Shown piece after piece: positions 1 through 7,871 of a DNA stretch of 64,000 bases. The DNA is from Paraburkholderia sp. NMBU_R16. Its GTDB lineage: Bacteria > Pseudomonadota > Gammaproteobacteria > Burkholderiales > Burkholderiaceae. The number at the start of each line of letters is the position of its first letter. The first letter of the stretch is position 1. The stretch spans positions 62,001 through 126,000 of the forward strand of contig NZ_JAAAYE010000004.1 of NCBI RefSeq assembly GCF_013282575.1. The letters are read 5' to 3'. The translations under genes and the position numbers were made by a program. Below the pieces are notes generated by a model that worked only from the letters and a program-made list of their open reading frames with translations, had not been told where the DNA came from and searched no databases.

Positions 1-830
1 CGGAAATGTGTCTGCTGCTCGAGCAGATCGGCATTCCCGTCGAAGTGCACCACCATGAAGTGGCCGGTCAGGGCCAAAACGAGATCGGCACCAAGTTCGC
101 GACGCTCGTGCAGCGCGCCGACTGGACGCAGCAGCTCAAGTACATCGTCCACAACGTTGCGCATACGTACGGCAAGACGGCGACGTTCATGCCGAAGCCG
201 GTCGTCGGCGACAACGGTTCGGGCATGCACGTTCACCAGTCGATCTGGAAGGACGGTCAGAACCTGTTCGCCGGTAACGGTTATGCGGGCCTCTCGGAGT
301 TCGCGCTGTTCTATATCGGCGGCATCATCAAGCATGCTCGCGCGCTGAACGCGATCACGAACCCGACGACGAACTCGTACAAGCGCCTCGTGCCGCACTT
401 CGAAGCACCGGTGAAACTCGCCTACTCGGCGCGCAACCGCTCGGCCTCGATCCGTATTCCGCACGTGTCGAATCCGAAGGGCCGCCGTATCGAGACGCGC
501 TTCCCGGACCCGATGGCCAATCCGTACTTCGCGTTCTCGGCGCTGATGATGGCGGGCCTCGACGGCGTGCAAAACAAGATCCATCCGGGCGAAGCCGCGG
601 ACAAGAATCTCTACGATCTCCCGCCGGAAGAAGACGCGAAGATCCCGACCGTCTGTGCCGGTCTCGATCAGGCGCTCGAGGCGCTCGACAAGGATCGCGA
701 GTTCCTCACGCGTGGTGGTGTGTTCACGGACGGTATGCTCGACGCGTATCTGGAGCTCAAGGAAGGCGAACTGCAACGCTACCGCATGACGACGCATCCG
801 ATCGAGTTCGAAATGTACTACTCGCTCTAA
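1..830 (+). CDS. glnA: Glutamine synthetase type I, C-terminal part (5' end outside the window)
   Basis: Makes glutamine from glutamate, ammonia and ATP in the cytoplasm. The reading frame is open from the left edge, so about 200 N-terminal residues are missing; about 276 of the usual ~470 residues are visible. Visible signatures are the ATP-binding segment [16 protein letters not shown], the active-site stretch [11 protein letters not shown] and the adenylylation loop [11 protein letters not shown] with its conserved Tyr, so the enzyme is probably controlled by GlnE adenylylation (family knowledge). A strong intrinsic terminator follows. The nitrogen regulators glnL and glnG come next on the same strand, the usual proteobacterial order. 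Identity is secure; only the start is unknown. Confidence 0.97.
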   Translation, partial: EMCLLLEQIGIPVEVHHHEVAGQGQNEIGTKFATLVQRADWTQQLKYIVHNVAHTYGKTATFMPKPVVGDNGSGMHVHQSIWKDGQNLFAGNGYAGLSEFALFYIGGIIKHARALNAITNPTTNSYKRLVPHFEAPVKLAYSARNRSASIRIPHVSNPKGRRIETRFPDPMANPYFAFSALMMAGLDGVQNKIHPGEAADKNLYDLPPEEDAKIPTVCAGLDQALEALDKDREFLTRGGVFTDGMLDAYLELKEGELQRYRMTTHPIEFEMYYSL

Positions 831-895
831 GCATTGCGATGCGCAGCGCCCACCTCCGTGGCCGTTGCGCAGAGCATGCTTGCGATCGGTCTCGA

Positions 896-920
896 GGGAC
901 GGCGCCGCCGTCCCTTTTTT
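896..920 (+). terminator. Intrinsic terminator after glnA
   Basis: A perfect 8-bp stem, GGGACGGC (896-903) with GCCGTCCC (907-914), a 3-nt loop and then six T (915-920). It separates the highly expressed glnA transcript from glnL-glnG, allowing partial read-through or a separate glnL promoter. Confidence 0.9.
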
Positions 921-960
921 GTATGTCGGCCGGGTCGGCCCAGGTGACCGTGCTTTCACG

Positions 961-2103
961 ATGGCGCTAAAAAATCTGATCAAGACCAGCAAAGGGCAGA
1001 GCGAGCCTTTGACGGACGATGCCGCGCTTGGCGCATCCGGTCTCTTGCCTGGGCTCGAAGCATTGCCGACGGTCGTGCTCGTGCTCGAAAAGCGCACGCT
1101 GCGCGTCGCATTCGCGAACCCGTCCGCCGAGTCGCTGCTCGATTTGTCGCGGCGTCAGTTGATGCAGATGTCGTGGCCCGACATCTTTGCGAACGGCGAT
1201 GTGCTCGTCGAGACGATCGCGGCGATCGCGGAACAACGGTTCCACGCGACGCATCTCGACGCGGAATTCGAGCGTCCGGGCCGCGAAACGCTGCAAGTGC
1301 ACATGGTGGTGGGCTTTCTCGAAAGCGCGCCGGAGTACGTGTTGCTCGAGCTGTTCGAAAACGAGCGGCACTTGCGTACCGATCGCGAGGAACGCATTCA
1401 CGATCTGGCCACCGCCAACAAGCAGTTGATCCGTAACCTCGCGCACGAAATCAAGAACCCGCTTGGCGGTATTCGCGGCGCGGCGCAGTTGCTCGAATTG
1501 GAGCTCGACGCGCGGGAGCGCCACGAGCTGCGCGAGTACACGCAGGTGATCGTCAAGGAATCCGATCGCTTGCAAACGCTCGTCGACCGCCTGCTCGAGC
1601 CGCATCGGCATCCGCATATCGTCGGCGACGTGAATATCCATGAGGTCTGCGAACGCGTGCGCGCGGTCATCCTGGCGGAGTTTCCGCGCGGCCTCACCAT
1701 CGAGCGCGATTACGACGTGAGCGTGCCCGAGCTGCGTGGCGACAAGGAGCAACTGATTCAGGCGCTGCTCAACATCGTGCGCAATGCGGCGCAGGCGCTG
1801 CGCGAACGTATCAGCGAAGGCGATGCGCGTATCGCGCTGCGCACTCGCGTGGCCCGCAATGTGACGATCGCCAAGCGCCTTCACAAACTGGCATTGGACT
1901 TGCGTGTCATCGACAATGGCCCGGGCATCCCGCACGACATCCGCGAGCGCATTTTCTATCCGCTCGTCTCCGGCCGCGAGGGCGGCAGCGGGCTCGGCCT
2001 CACGCTCGCGCAGACTTTCGTGCAACAGCACGACGGGATGATCGAAGTGGAAAGCCGGCCGGGCCACACCGAGTTTCAGATTCTATTGCCGCTAGATAAT
2101 TGA
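961..2103 (+). CDS. glnL: Nitrogen regulation sensor histidine kinase NtrB (GlnL)
   Basis: Cytosolic kinase/phosphatase that sets the phosphorylation state of NtrC in response to PII. At 380 residues it is slightly longer than E. coli NtrB. An N-terminal PAS-like domain (about 30-140) precedes the dimerisation helix with H-box NLAHEIKNPLGG (phospho-His162). The ATPase domain shows the N box (NIVRNAAQAL), DNGPGIP and GSGLGLTLA. There are no membrane segments, as expected for NtrB. The frame is open up to 865, but the ATG at 961 (MALKNLIK) is preferred because the upstream part runs back into the glnA terminator. glnG starts 13 bp after the stop, so the two are co-transcribed. Identity rests on motifs plus context between glnA and glnG. 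Confidence 0.96.
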   Translation: MALKNLIKTSKGQSEPLTDDAALGASGLLPGLEALPTVVLVLEKRTLRVAFANPSAESLLDLSRRQLMQMSWPDIFANGDVLVETIAAIAEQRFHATHLDAEFERPGRETLQVHMVVGFLESAPEYVLLELFENERHLRTDREERIHDLATANKQLIRNLAHEIKNPLGGIRGAAQLLELELDARERHELREYTQVIVKESDRLQTLVDRLLEPHRHPHIVGDVNIHEVCERVRAVILAEFPRGLTIERDYDVSVPELRGDKEQLIQALLNIVRNAAQALRERISEGDARIALRTRVARNVTIAKRLHKLALDLRVIDNGPGIPHDIRERIFYPLVSGREGGSGLGLTLAQTFVQQHDGMIEVESRPGHTEFQILLPLDN

Positions 2104-2116
2104 CCAACGACCTTCC

Positions 2117-3649
2117 ATGAAGCCGATCTGGATAGTAGACGACGACCAATCGATTCGCTGGGTGCTCGAAAAGGCGCTCGCGCGCGAGAACCTGGCCACG
2201 CGCAGCTTCCCCAACGTGCGCGAAGCGCTGGCCGCGCTCGAGCACGAGACACCGCAAGTGCTCGTCTCGGACATCCGGATGCCCGGTTCGTCGGGCCTCG
2301 ATCTCTTGCAGTCGATCCGCCAACGGCTGCCCGAGCTGCCCGTCATCATCATGACGGCGTACTCTGACCTCGACAGCGCCGTGGCCGCGTTTCAGGGCGG
2401 CGCGTTCGAATACCTCGCGAAGCCATTCGATATCGATCGCGCCGTCGAGCTCATTCACCGCGCCGTCGACGAAAGCTTGCGCGGTGCCCATGCGGCCGAT
2501 CCGTCGCTCGCCGACGCGCCCGAGATGCTCGGTCAGGCACCGGCGATGCAGGACATGTTCCGTGCGATCGGGCGCCTTTCGCATTCGTCCGCGACGGTGC
2601 TCATCACGGGCGAATCGGGCACGGGCAAGGAACTCGTCGCGCGCGCGTTGCACCGGCATAGCCCGCGTGCGGGCGGGCCGTTCATCGCGCTGAACACCGC
2701 GGCGATCCCGAAAGATCTTCTGGAGTCCGAACTGTTCGGCCACGAGCGGGGTGCGTTCACGGGTGCGCAGGCGATGCGGCAAGGTCGTTTCGAGCAGGCC
2801 GAGAATGGCACGCTCTTTCTCGATGAAATCGGCGATATGCCGTTCGATCTCCAAACGCGGCTGTTGCGCGTGCTGTCGGATGGGCAGTTCTATCGCGTCG
2901 GCGGCCACAGCCCGCTGCGCGCGAACGTGCGCGTGATCGCGGCGACGCACCAGAACCTCGATGCGCGCGTGCGCCAAGGCCTCTTTCGCGAAGATCTCTA
3001 TCACCGGCTCAACGTGATTCGCTTGCGTTTGCCGCCGCTGCGCGAACGCAAGGAGGATATCCCGCTGCTCACGCGGCACTTCCTGCAAAAGAGCGCGCGC
3101 GATCTCGGCGTCGAGCCGAAGCGCGTATCCGAGGCCACCGTTGCCTATCTGGCCTCGTTGCCGTTCCCGGGCAACGTTCGTCAGCTCGAGAACCTCGCGA
3201 ACTGGCTTACGGTCATGGCGCCCGCGCAGACCATCGAGATCAAGGATTTGCCGCCCGACCTCGTGCCACTGCAACAGCCTGCGCACGCGGCCAGCGAGAT
3301 CGTCGCTGGCACGGCGATAGCCGGCGCCTCGGCCGGTGGGGGCAACATCCCGCTCGAGGGGGAGGCCAACGGCGCGTCGATGACGGCGCCGACATCTGCC
3401 GTGCTGGGCACCGTGCCGAGCGGCTTGCCGGTGAGCGTATGGGAAAGCGGTTTGCGTGCCGAAGTCGCGCGCATGCTGCGGGAAAACGCGCCCGACGTGA
3501 TGGACGAACTGGCTCGCCGCTTCGAAGCCGCGGTGATACGCGAAGCGCTCGACTTCACGCGGGGACGCAAGGTGGAGGCGGCCGAACGGCTCGGCATCGG
3601 GCGCAACACGATTACACGCAAGATCCAGGAGCTGCGTCTCGAATCGTGA
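2117..3649 (+). CDS. glnG: Nitrogen regulation response regulator NtrC, sigma-54 activator
   Basis: Activates sigma-54 promoters such as those of glnA and nitrogen scavenging genes when phosphorylated by NtrB. It has 510 residues. The receiver domain (1-120) carries phospho-acceptor Asp52 in SDIRMPGSSG. The AAA+ domain has Walker A GESGTGKE (165-172) and the sigma-54 contact loop GAFTGA (212-217). The C-terminal Fis-type helix-turn-helix includes RLGIGRNTITRKIQEL. A Gly/Ala/Pro-rich linker of about 60 residues between the AAA+ domain and the helix-turn-helix makes it longer than E. coli NtrC (469 aa). A strong hairpin follows the stop. Confidence 0.97.
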   Translation: MKPIWIVDDDQSIRWVLEKALARENLATRSFPNVREALAALEHETPQVLVSDIRMPGSSGLDLLQSIRQRLPELPVIIMTAYSDLDSAVAAFQGGAFEYLAKPFDIDRAVELIHRAVDESLRGAHAADPSLADAPEMLGQAPAMQDMFRAIGRLSHSSATVLITGESGTGKELVARALHRHSPRAGGPFIALNTAAIPKDLLESELFGHERGAFTGAQAMRQGRFEQAENGTLFLDEIGDMPFDLQTRLLRVLSDGQFYRVGGHSPLRANVRVIAATHQNLDARVRQGLFREDLYHRLNVIRLRLPPLRERKEDIPLLTRHFLQKSARDLGVEPKRVSEATVAYLASLPFPGNVRQLENLANWLTVMAPAQTIEIKDLPPDLVPLQQPAHAASEIVAGTAIAGASAGGGNIPLEGEANGASMTAPTSAVLGTVPSGLPVSVWESGLRAEVARMLRENAPDVMDELARRFEAAVIREALDFTRGRKVEAAERLGIGRNTITRKIQELRLES

Positions 3650-3674
3650 GCTGCGAAGGGGCGACGCGGGACTG

Positions 3675-3700
3675 CGCGAGGCACAGGAAAGTGCCTCGCG
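3675..3700 (+). terminator. Hairpin after glnG, no T-tract
   Basis: Perfect 10-bp stem: CGCGAGGCAC (3675-3684) pairs with GTGCCTCGCG (3691-3700) across the loop AGGAAA. No T run follows, so it may act as an mRNA 3' end stabiliser or a weak terminator. It lies between the convergent glnG and the minus-strand hypothetical gene. Confidence 0.55.
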
Positions 3701-3739
3701 ATGCGGGCCCCATGCTACGTTGCCTGAGCGCGGGCGCGC

Positions 3740-4318
3740 TTAGCGATTGCCATACCGCGGATTGGCTTCGAGAAACACGCCAACGTTGGAAGCATACTCA
3801 TCGTATTTGAATTGCACGTCGGCCAGTCCGGCCAATGATTTCAAATAATGCGGTTTGGTGCCGTAATACGCGTCCACACATGCTTGCTCGAGTACACGGT
3901 GATTCTTGTCGTAGCAAGCGGTAAGCGTTCGGGCGACAGGTACCTTCGCGCCGTATCCCGAACGATTGGCGTCATATTCGGGGGCCTTCGTGCCGAGCTC
4001 TCCCTCGGCGAATTTGACTGCCTCGAATTCCGCGGTGTACTGATCGCCGCTATCGGCGTGCACGGTCGTACATTGGACCTTGTATTGACCGCTCGGACCG
4101 GCAAGCAGGCTTTGCAAAGTGACGACCGAAGCGCCGTTTTGCTCCTGTCCTTGCGCGGTGATGCTTTGTCCGCCGCTATGCGTGGCGAGGCATTGAACGG
4201 ATCGATAGGTCCTTGCGGCGCCCTCCTGGTTGACGAAATCGATCGAGGGCACCGCGCAAGCGACCGTGGCGAGGCAAAGAGGCAGCAATCCAAAGACGGC
4301 GGTTGTTCCAAAATTCAT
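3740..4318 (-). CDS. Hypothetical exported protein
   Basis: No family recognised. The 192-residue product starts with a typical signal peptide: a short N-region, a hydrophobic core (FGLLPLCLATVA) and a likely signal peptidase I site at ACA/VPS around residue 24. The cysteine at residue 22 is not in a good lipobox (no Leu at -3), so a lipoprotein is less likely. The mature part carries several spaced cysteines (SVQC, KVQC, LTAC, EQAC) that could form two disulfides in the periplasm, and is rich in Tyr and Gln. It is convergent with glnG, and xth lies upstream on the same strand with a short gap. Function unknown. Confidence 0.75.
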   Translation of the reverse strand: MNFGTTAVFGLLPLCLATVACAVPSIDFVNQEGAARTYRSVQCLATHSGGQSITAQGQEQNGASVVTLQSLLAGPSGQYKVQCTTVHADSGDQYTAEFEAVKFAEGELGTKAPEYDANRSGYGAKVPVARTLTACYDKNHRVLEQACVDAYYGTKPHYLKSLAGLADVQFKYDEYASNVGVFLEANPRYGNR

Positions 4319-4372
4319 ATAGCGGCTTTTCCTATGGGTTGTAGTGAGAAGCGCGCTCAGAATAACGTCGGT

Positions 4373-5149
4373 TCAGCCGATATTTGCGATCACCGGCGCA
4401 TGATCGGACGGTTGATCCCATTTGCGCGGCGTTTTATCGACTTCGCAGTGGGTGCAGCGTTCGGCGAGCGGTGGCGATAACAGGATGTGATCGATCCGCA
4501 GGCCGGCATTCCGCCTGAACGCGAGCATGCGGTAATCCCACCAGGTGAACGTTTTCTCCGGCTGTTCGAATCGGCGGAAAACATCGACCAGTCCGAGACC
4601 GGTCAATTTGACGAACGCCGCACGTTCTTCCGGGGAAACCAGATTTTGCCCCTCCCAGGCTTTCGGGTCATGCACGTCGCAGTCTTCGGGCGCGATGTTG
4701 TAGTCGCCCAGCAGCGCGAGCGACGGGTAGCGAGTCATTTCGCCGCGGAGCCATTCGCCAAGCGCTTCGAGCCAGCGCAGCTTATAGGCGAATTTTTCGG
4801 TGGCCGGGGCCTGGCCGTTCGGAAAGTATGCCGAGACGATGCGCACGCCATTTACCGTGGCGGCGATCAGGCGCTGCTGTTCGTCGGCAAAGCCCGGTAT
4901 GTTGCGCACGATGTCCGTTTCGTCGACTTCCATGCCGTCCCGCACGAGGATACCCACGCCGTTATAGGTCTTTTGCCCCGCGCACCAGCTCCGATAGCCC
5001 TTTGCGGCAAGCTCGGCATGCGGGAACTTTTCGTCGGGCATTTTCAGTTCCTGCAAGCACAGCACATCGGCGCGACTGAGTTCGAGCCAATCGATGACAT
5101 GCTGCTGGCGCACCTTGAGGGAGTTCACGTTCCACGTGGCGAGTTTCAT
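4373..5149 (-). CDS. xth: Exodeoxyribonuclease III (AP endonuclease)
   Basis: Cleaves abasic sites and trims 3' ends during base excision repair. It has 258 residues, close to the usual ~260. Hallmarks of the endonuclease/exonuclease/phosphatase fold are the N-terminal MKLATWNVNSLKVR, the metal-binding Glu in LQELKMPDEKFP, GDYNIAPEDCDVHDP, and the catalytic SDHAPV near the C-terminus. The frame opens 12 bases further upstream (5161), but the family start MKLATWNVNS at 5149 is chosen. It is a single gene; the upstream intergenic region is shared with the divergent kinase gene. Confidence 0.96.
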   Translation of the reverse strand: MKLATWNVNSLKVRQQHVIDWLELSRADVLCLQELKMPDEKFPHAELAAKGYRSWCAGQKTYNGVGILVRDGMEVDETDIVRNIPGFADEQQRLIAATVNGVRIVSAYFPNGQAPATEKFAYKLRWLEALGEWLRGEMTRYPSLALLGDYNIAPEDCDVHDPKAWEGQNLVSPEERAAFVKLTGLGLVDVFRRFEQPEKTFTWWDYRMLAFRRNAGLRIDHILLSPPLAERCTHCEVDKTPRKWDQPSDHAPVIANIG

Positions 5150-5203
5150 GTTTTTCCACATCCTTGCTAAGACGTTTTTGTCCGGCCGGTAGGGGCTCGT
5201 CGT

Positions 5204-5227
5204 TTCGTTCGCCGCCCGCTATTTTCG
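5204..5227 (+). promoter_or_regulatory. hrpII-like box (TTCG-N16-TTCG) upstream of the kinase gene
   Basis: TTCG at 5204-5207 and TTCG at 5224-5227 with exactly 16 bases between. This spacing is the hrpII box used by HrpB-type AraC activators of type III secretion genes in Ralstonia and Burkholderia. A -10-like TAGCCT lies at 5261-5266, about the distance expected when the box sits near -70 to -47. The kinase ATG is at 5332. TTCG is a common tetramer in this high-GC DNA, so chance remains possible. Confidence 0.5.
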
Positions 5228-5331
5228 GCGAAAGGAACGCTCGAGTCCGGTTCGATTCGCTAGCCTGCGACAGCGTGCGTTTTCCGGATCGTATCGCGCT
5301 TCGGCACACCCTGTCTTGATCGGCGGCTCCC

Positions 5332-7179
5332 ATGAAAATCAATCTCAAACAACTCGATATGGCTGCGATCGAGCCGGTGGATCCGGAAGCGCTCGCGTCG
5401 GAAGTGTCGCCGCGGCCGCGGCGATCCCCGTCGTCGAACGCGGCTTTGGCGCAGCTCAAGACGCGCTCGGCCGGCGAGGGCGCATCGTCGCCGCGATCGA
5501 ATCCGAGCGATCTCAAGCGGGCGCTCGAGAAAGCCGATGACGTGCCGGGGCCGGCGGCGGTGAAACGGCAGCGGCGGCCCGACTTGCCCAGTCCAAGATC
5601 GCCAAGCGGGCTGTTTCCAGCAGCTGCTTCGACGGCGCGTCCCGCGCCGTCGCCGTACAGAAAATGGGCGTCGTTCATGGACGCGGCCCGGCGTCCTGCC
5701 AAGCCACGTATGCCGGGAGACCCGTCGCGAGCCGCCACGCCCGATCAACTTCTCAGGGCGGCGCGCAAGTATGCGCGCCAGGGCAGCAGCGATCAAATGC
5801 TGTTCGATACGCTGAGTCCGAGTCTGGTGGCACGGCTCAATGAACTGCCGATCAAATCGACGTTGGCCTCGGCCATTGCCGCGATGAAGCCGGGCGTCGC
5901 GCAAACCAGCTCGGGATTCCGCGAGGTGAGGCTGGCTGAGTCCCCGCGAACGCGGGCTGCGCATCCCCTCAAAGAGCCGCTCGGAAGTGGCAGGTTTGGC
6001 ACCGCCTATGCGGTGACGCTTGCGGAGAATCTGATAAGGAACGGCAAAAATCTTGGCCGAGAGTTCGTTTTCAAGGCGCTGCTTCGCCCCGATCCCGAGA
6101 ACCCCGTGCCGGCCGATCTGTATGCGGAGTTACGTGGCGACGAGATCAACGACCCGGCGGCAAGAGAAACGGCGATTCAGAGTAAAAAGCAGCAGATAGT
6201 CGATGAATTTCAGATCACGGCGGCGCTGACGAAGACTGCTCACGTCATGCAGGTCTACGATCTGGTTCGCATCGACGATGAATTCGGAATCCTGTGCGAA
6301 AAGATAAACGGCGAAAATATCGGAGGCGTCGTCGAAAAATCGCGTGCGGGGCTCGAAGCGCTCGTGATCAACGAACGAGATTATCTGGACCTGGTGAAAC
6401 AGGCTATCGCCGATATCCTCATCGCGATTGCCCGGTGCGACGACGAGGGTGTGACCCATTCGGACATTTCTCCCAACAACGTCATGTATGACGCGGATGA
6501 AAAGATGTTCAAGCTGATCGATATGGGCAATGGTCGTGAGGTGGGGCAAAGACGTCCGCCGGGAACCCCTGGGTACACCGATATCTCGACGTCGGTCGCC
6601 GATCACAAAAGCGACATCTACGGTGTCGGGCAGTTGCTCGCCTATTTCGTCAAAAGCGCCACCACGCCCATCGGGATAAGAGGCTTCTCCGCCGAGAGCA
6701 TGACCGTCGACGATTTCCCGTTTCTCGATGATCTGCAGTATCTGCCATCGACGGACAGGGACGAAATCCTCGACGTCACTCGCCGTATGATTCAACAGCC
6801 GCCCGAAAGCAGGCCCTCGTCGATCGAACTGCTGCGGCATCGATTTTTTGCGGGGCTGGCTCCTCGGGACCAGACGCACCTGTCTTACGAAAAGTTGGAG
6901 CGATGGCATCGCAGCGAGTCGATATCGTCGAGGTTTACGGCGTGTTATCCCCACATCGAAGACATGCAAGCCAGGGACGCTATCTACGACCTCTTATTGG
7001 GGTTGAACGAAATGTGGCAGGACGATCAACAGCGGAACCGTCAGGCAGACATCGAGGAGCGCTTGAAAAAACTGAACGAGCCGTCGGTTCGGCAACTGTT
7101 GGATCGCGCCGAGGAACTGCAATCGGGTGGCGCGGGGCTTCAGTCGACTGAGGTCGAGCGGGCCGACGCCGACGCATGA
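5332..7179 (+). CDS. Eukaryotic-type Ser/Thr protein kinase, candidate secreted (type III) effector
   Basis: A 615-residue protein with a long Ser/Pro/Arg/Ala-rich, probably disordered N-terminus (about 20-135), a helical stretch (136-190) and a protein kinase domain from about 213 to 508. All key kinase elements are visible: Gly-rich loop GSGRFGTAY (218-226), Lys248 in FVFKAL, catalytic loop HSDISPNNV (Asp378, Asn383), a DMG in place of DFG (Asp397), the activation segment GTPGYTD, the F-helix DIYGVG (Asp429) and a RPSSIELLRHRFF ending. A catalytically competent kinase is therefore likely. A charged helical tail follows. There is no signal peptide and no membrane segment, unlike PknB-type receptors. 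It stands alone between xth and the SUF operon, with a hrpII-like box upstream. Effector function is inference; a housekeeping signalling kinase is the alternative. Confidence 0.8.
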   Translation: MKINLKQLDMAAIEPVDPEALASEVSPRPRRSPSSNAALAQLKTRSAGEGASSPRSNPSDLKRALEKADDVPGPAAVKRQRRPDLPSPRSPSGLFPAAASTARPAPSPYRKWASFMDAARRPAKPRMPGDPSRAATPDQLLRAARKYARQGSSDQMLFDTLSPSLVARLNELPIKSTLASAIAAMKPGVAQTSSGFREVRLAESPRTRAAHPLKEPLGSGRFGTAYAVTLAENLIRNGKNLGREFVFKALLRPDPENPVPADLYAELRGDEINDPAARETAIQSKKQQIVDEFQITAALTKTAHVMQVYDLVRIDDEFGILCEKINGENIGGVVEKSRAGLEALVINERDYLDLVKQAIADILIAIARCDDEGVTHSDISPNNVMYDADEKMFKLIDMGNGREVGQRRPPGTPGYTDISTSVADHKSDIYGVGQLLAYFVKSATTPIGIRGFSAESMTVDDFPFLDDLQYLPSTDRDEILDVTRRMIQQPPESRPSSIELLRHRFFAGLAPRDQTHLSYEKLERWHRSESISSRFTACYPHIEDMQARDAIYDLLLGLNEMWQDDQQRNRQADIEERLKKLNEPSVRQLLDRAEELQSGGAGLQSTEVERADADA

Positions 7180-7215
7180 TGCGCTTCGCCCGCGCAGTGA
7201 CGGACGACCTTGACT

Positions 7216-7245
7216 GCGACAGGGTTTTGGCGGCGGGTCTACAAT
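7216..7245 (+). promoter_or_regulatory. Candidate promoter of the SUF operon
   Basis: A -10-like TACAAT (7240-7245) with a weak -35 (GCGACA, 7216-7221) 18 bases upstream. It precedes the regulator gene and its putative operator. The -35 is poor, which would fit an activated or regulated promoter. Confidence 0.35.
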
Positions 7246-7343
7246 GAATCCAGTCGATTTCAGCGCGCGTCCGATACGTGCGACAGTGCATACGGGCACC
7301 CGCTGATACCGTCATCGTCCTGGGCTGGGATCGCCGGGGCCTG

Positions 7344-7368
7344 AATCAGTACTGTTGCGGTCCTGATT
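7344..7368 (+). promoter_or_regulatory. 25-bp inverted repeat, candidate operator of the SUF regulator
   Basis: AATCAG (7344-7349) and CTGATT (7363-7368) form a perfect inverted repeat with 13 bases between. The 25-bp span matches the footprint size of Rrf2-family regulators such as IscR. It ends exactly where the ribosome-binding site AGGAG (7369-7373) of the regulator gene begins, so binding could autoregulate the operon. The sequence does not match the IscR type 1 consensus. Confidence 0.45.
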
Positions 7369-7382
7369 AGGAGAACGATGCA

Positions 7383-7871
7383 ATGCTGCGTATGAGCAAG
7401 CTGGCCGATTACGGCACGGTCATCCTCGTCGCGATGGCCCGGGAGCCGGAGGCCGTGCAAAGCGCCGGCAACCTCGCCAGCGTCACCGGCATTCCCGTGC
7501 CGACGGTCTCCAAGGTCATGAAGATGCTCGTGCGCGGTGGGCTGACGGCCTCGCTGCGCGGCGTCAGCGGCGGCTACCTGTTGAAACGCTCCGCCGCACT
7601 CGTCTCGCTCGCGGACATCATCGCCGCCGTCGACGGGCCGTTCGGCATGACCGAATGCAGCCTGGCGCCCGGCGTATGCCAGCAGGAACCGATTTGCGGC
7701 GCGAGGGCGAACTGGCAAAAGGTCAATCGTGTCGTCTTCGAAGCGCTGAGGCAGGTCTCGCTGGCCGATTTGGCCGGGCCCGTGCTCAGCGATGTCGACA
7801 TCAGCGCGATTCGCGCACGCGAAGCCGCACCGCTCGTACGCGCCGTCGCGCGCCGGGAGAAACGCATATGA
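7383..7871 (+). CDS. Rrf2-family regulator of the SUF Fe-S assembly operon
   Basis: A 162-residue winged-helix regulator, close in length to IscR. The N-terminal [19 protein letters not shown] and the helix-turn-helix ([22 protein letters not shown]) are typical of Rrf2 proteins. Three cysteines in [17 protein letters not shown] follow the spacing used to hold an Fe-S cluster, so it probably senses cluster status and controls the genes behind it. AGGAG lies 9 bases before the ATG. The stop overlaps the sufB start (ATGA), making it the first gene of the operon. It belongs to the subgroup linked to SUF systems rather than IscR itself, which is encoded at 50.3 kb. Confidence 0.92.
   Translation: MLRMSKLADYGTVILVAMAREPEAVQSAGNLASVTGIPVPTVSKVMKMLVRGGLTASLRGVSGGYLLKRSAALVSLADIIAAVDGPFGMTECSLAPGVCQQEPICGARANWQKVNRVVFEALRQVSLADLAGPVLSDVDISAIRAREAAPLVRAVARREKRI

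Noticed and set aside
5250-5258. Further TTCG copies near the hrpII-like box
   Set aside because: Their spacing (other than 16) does not fit the box; TTCG is frequent in this DNA.
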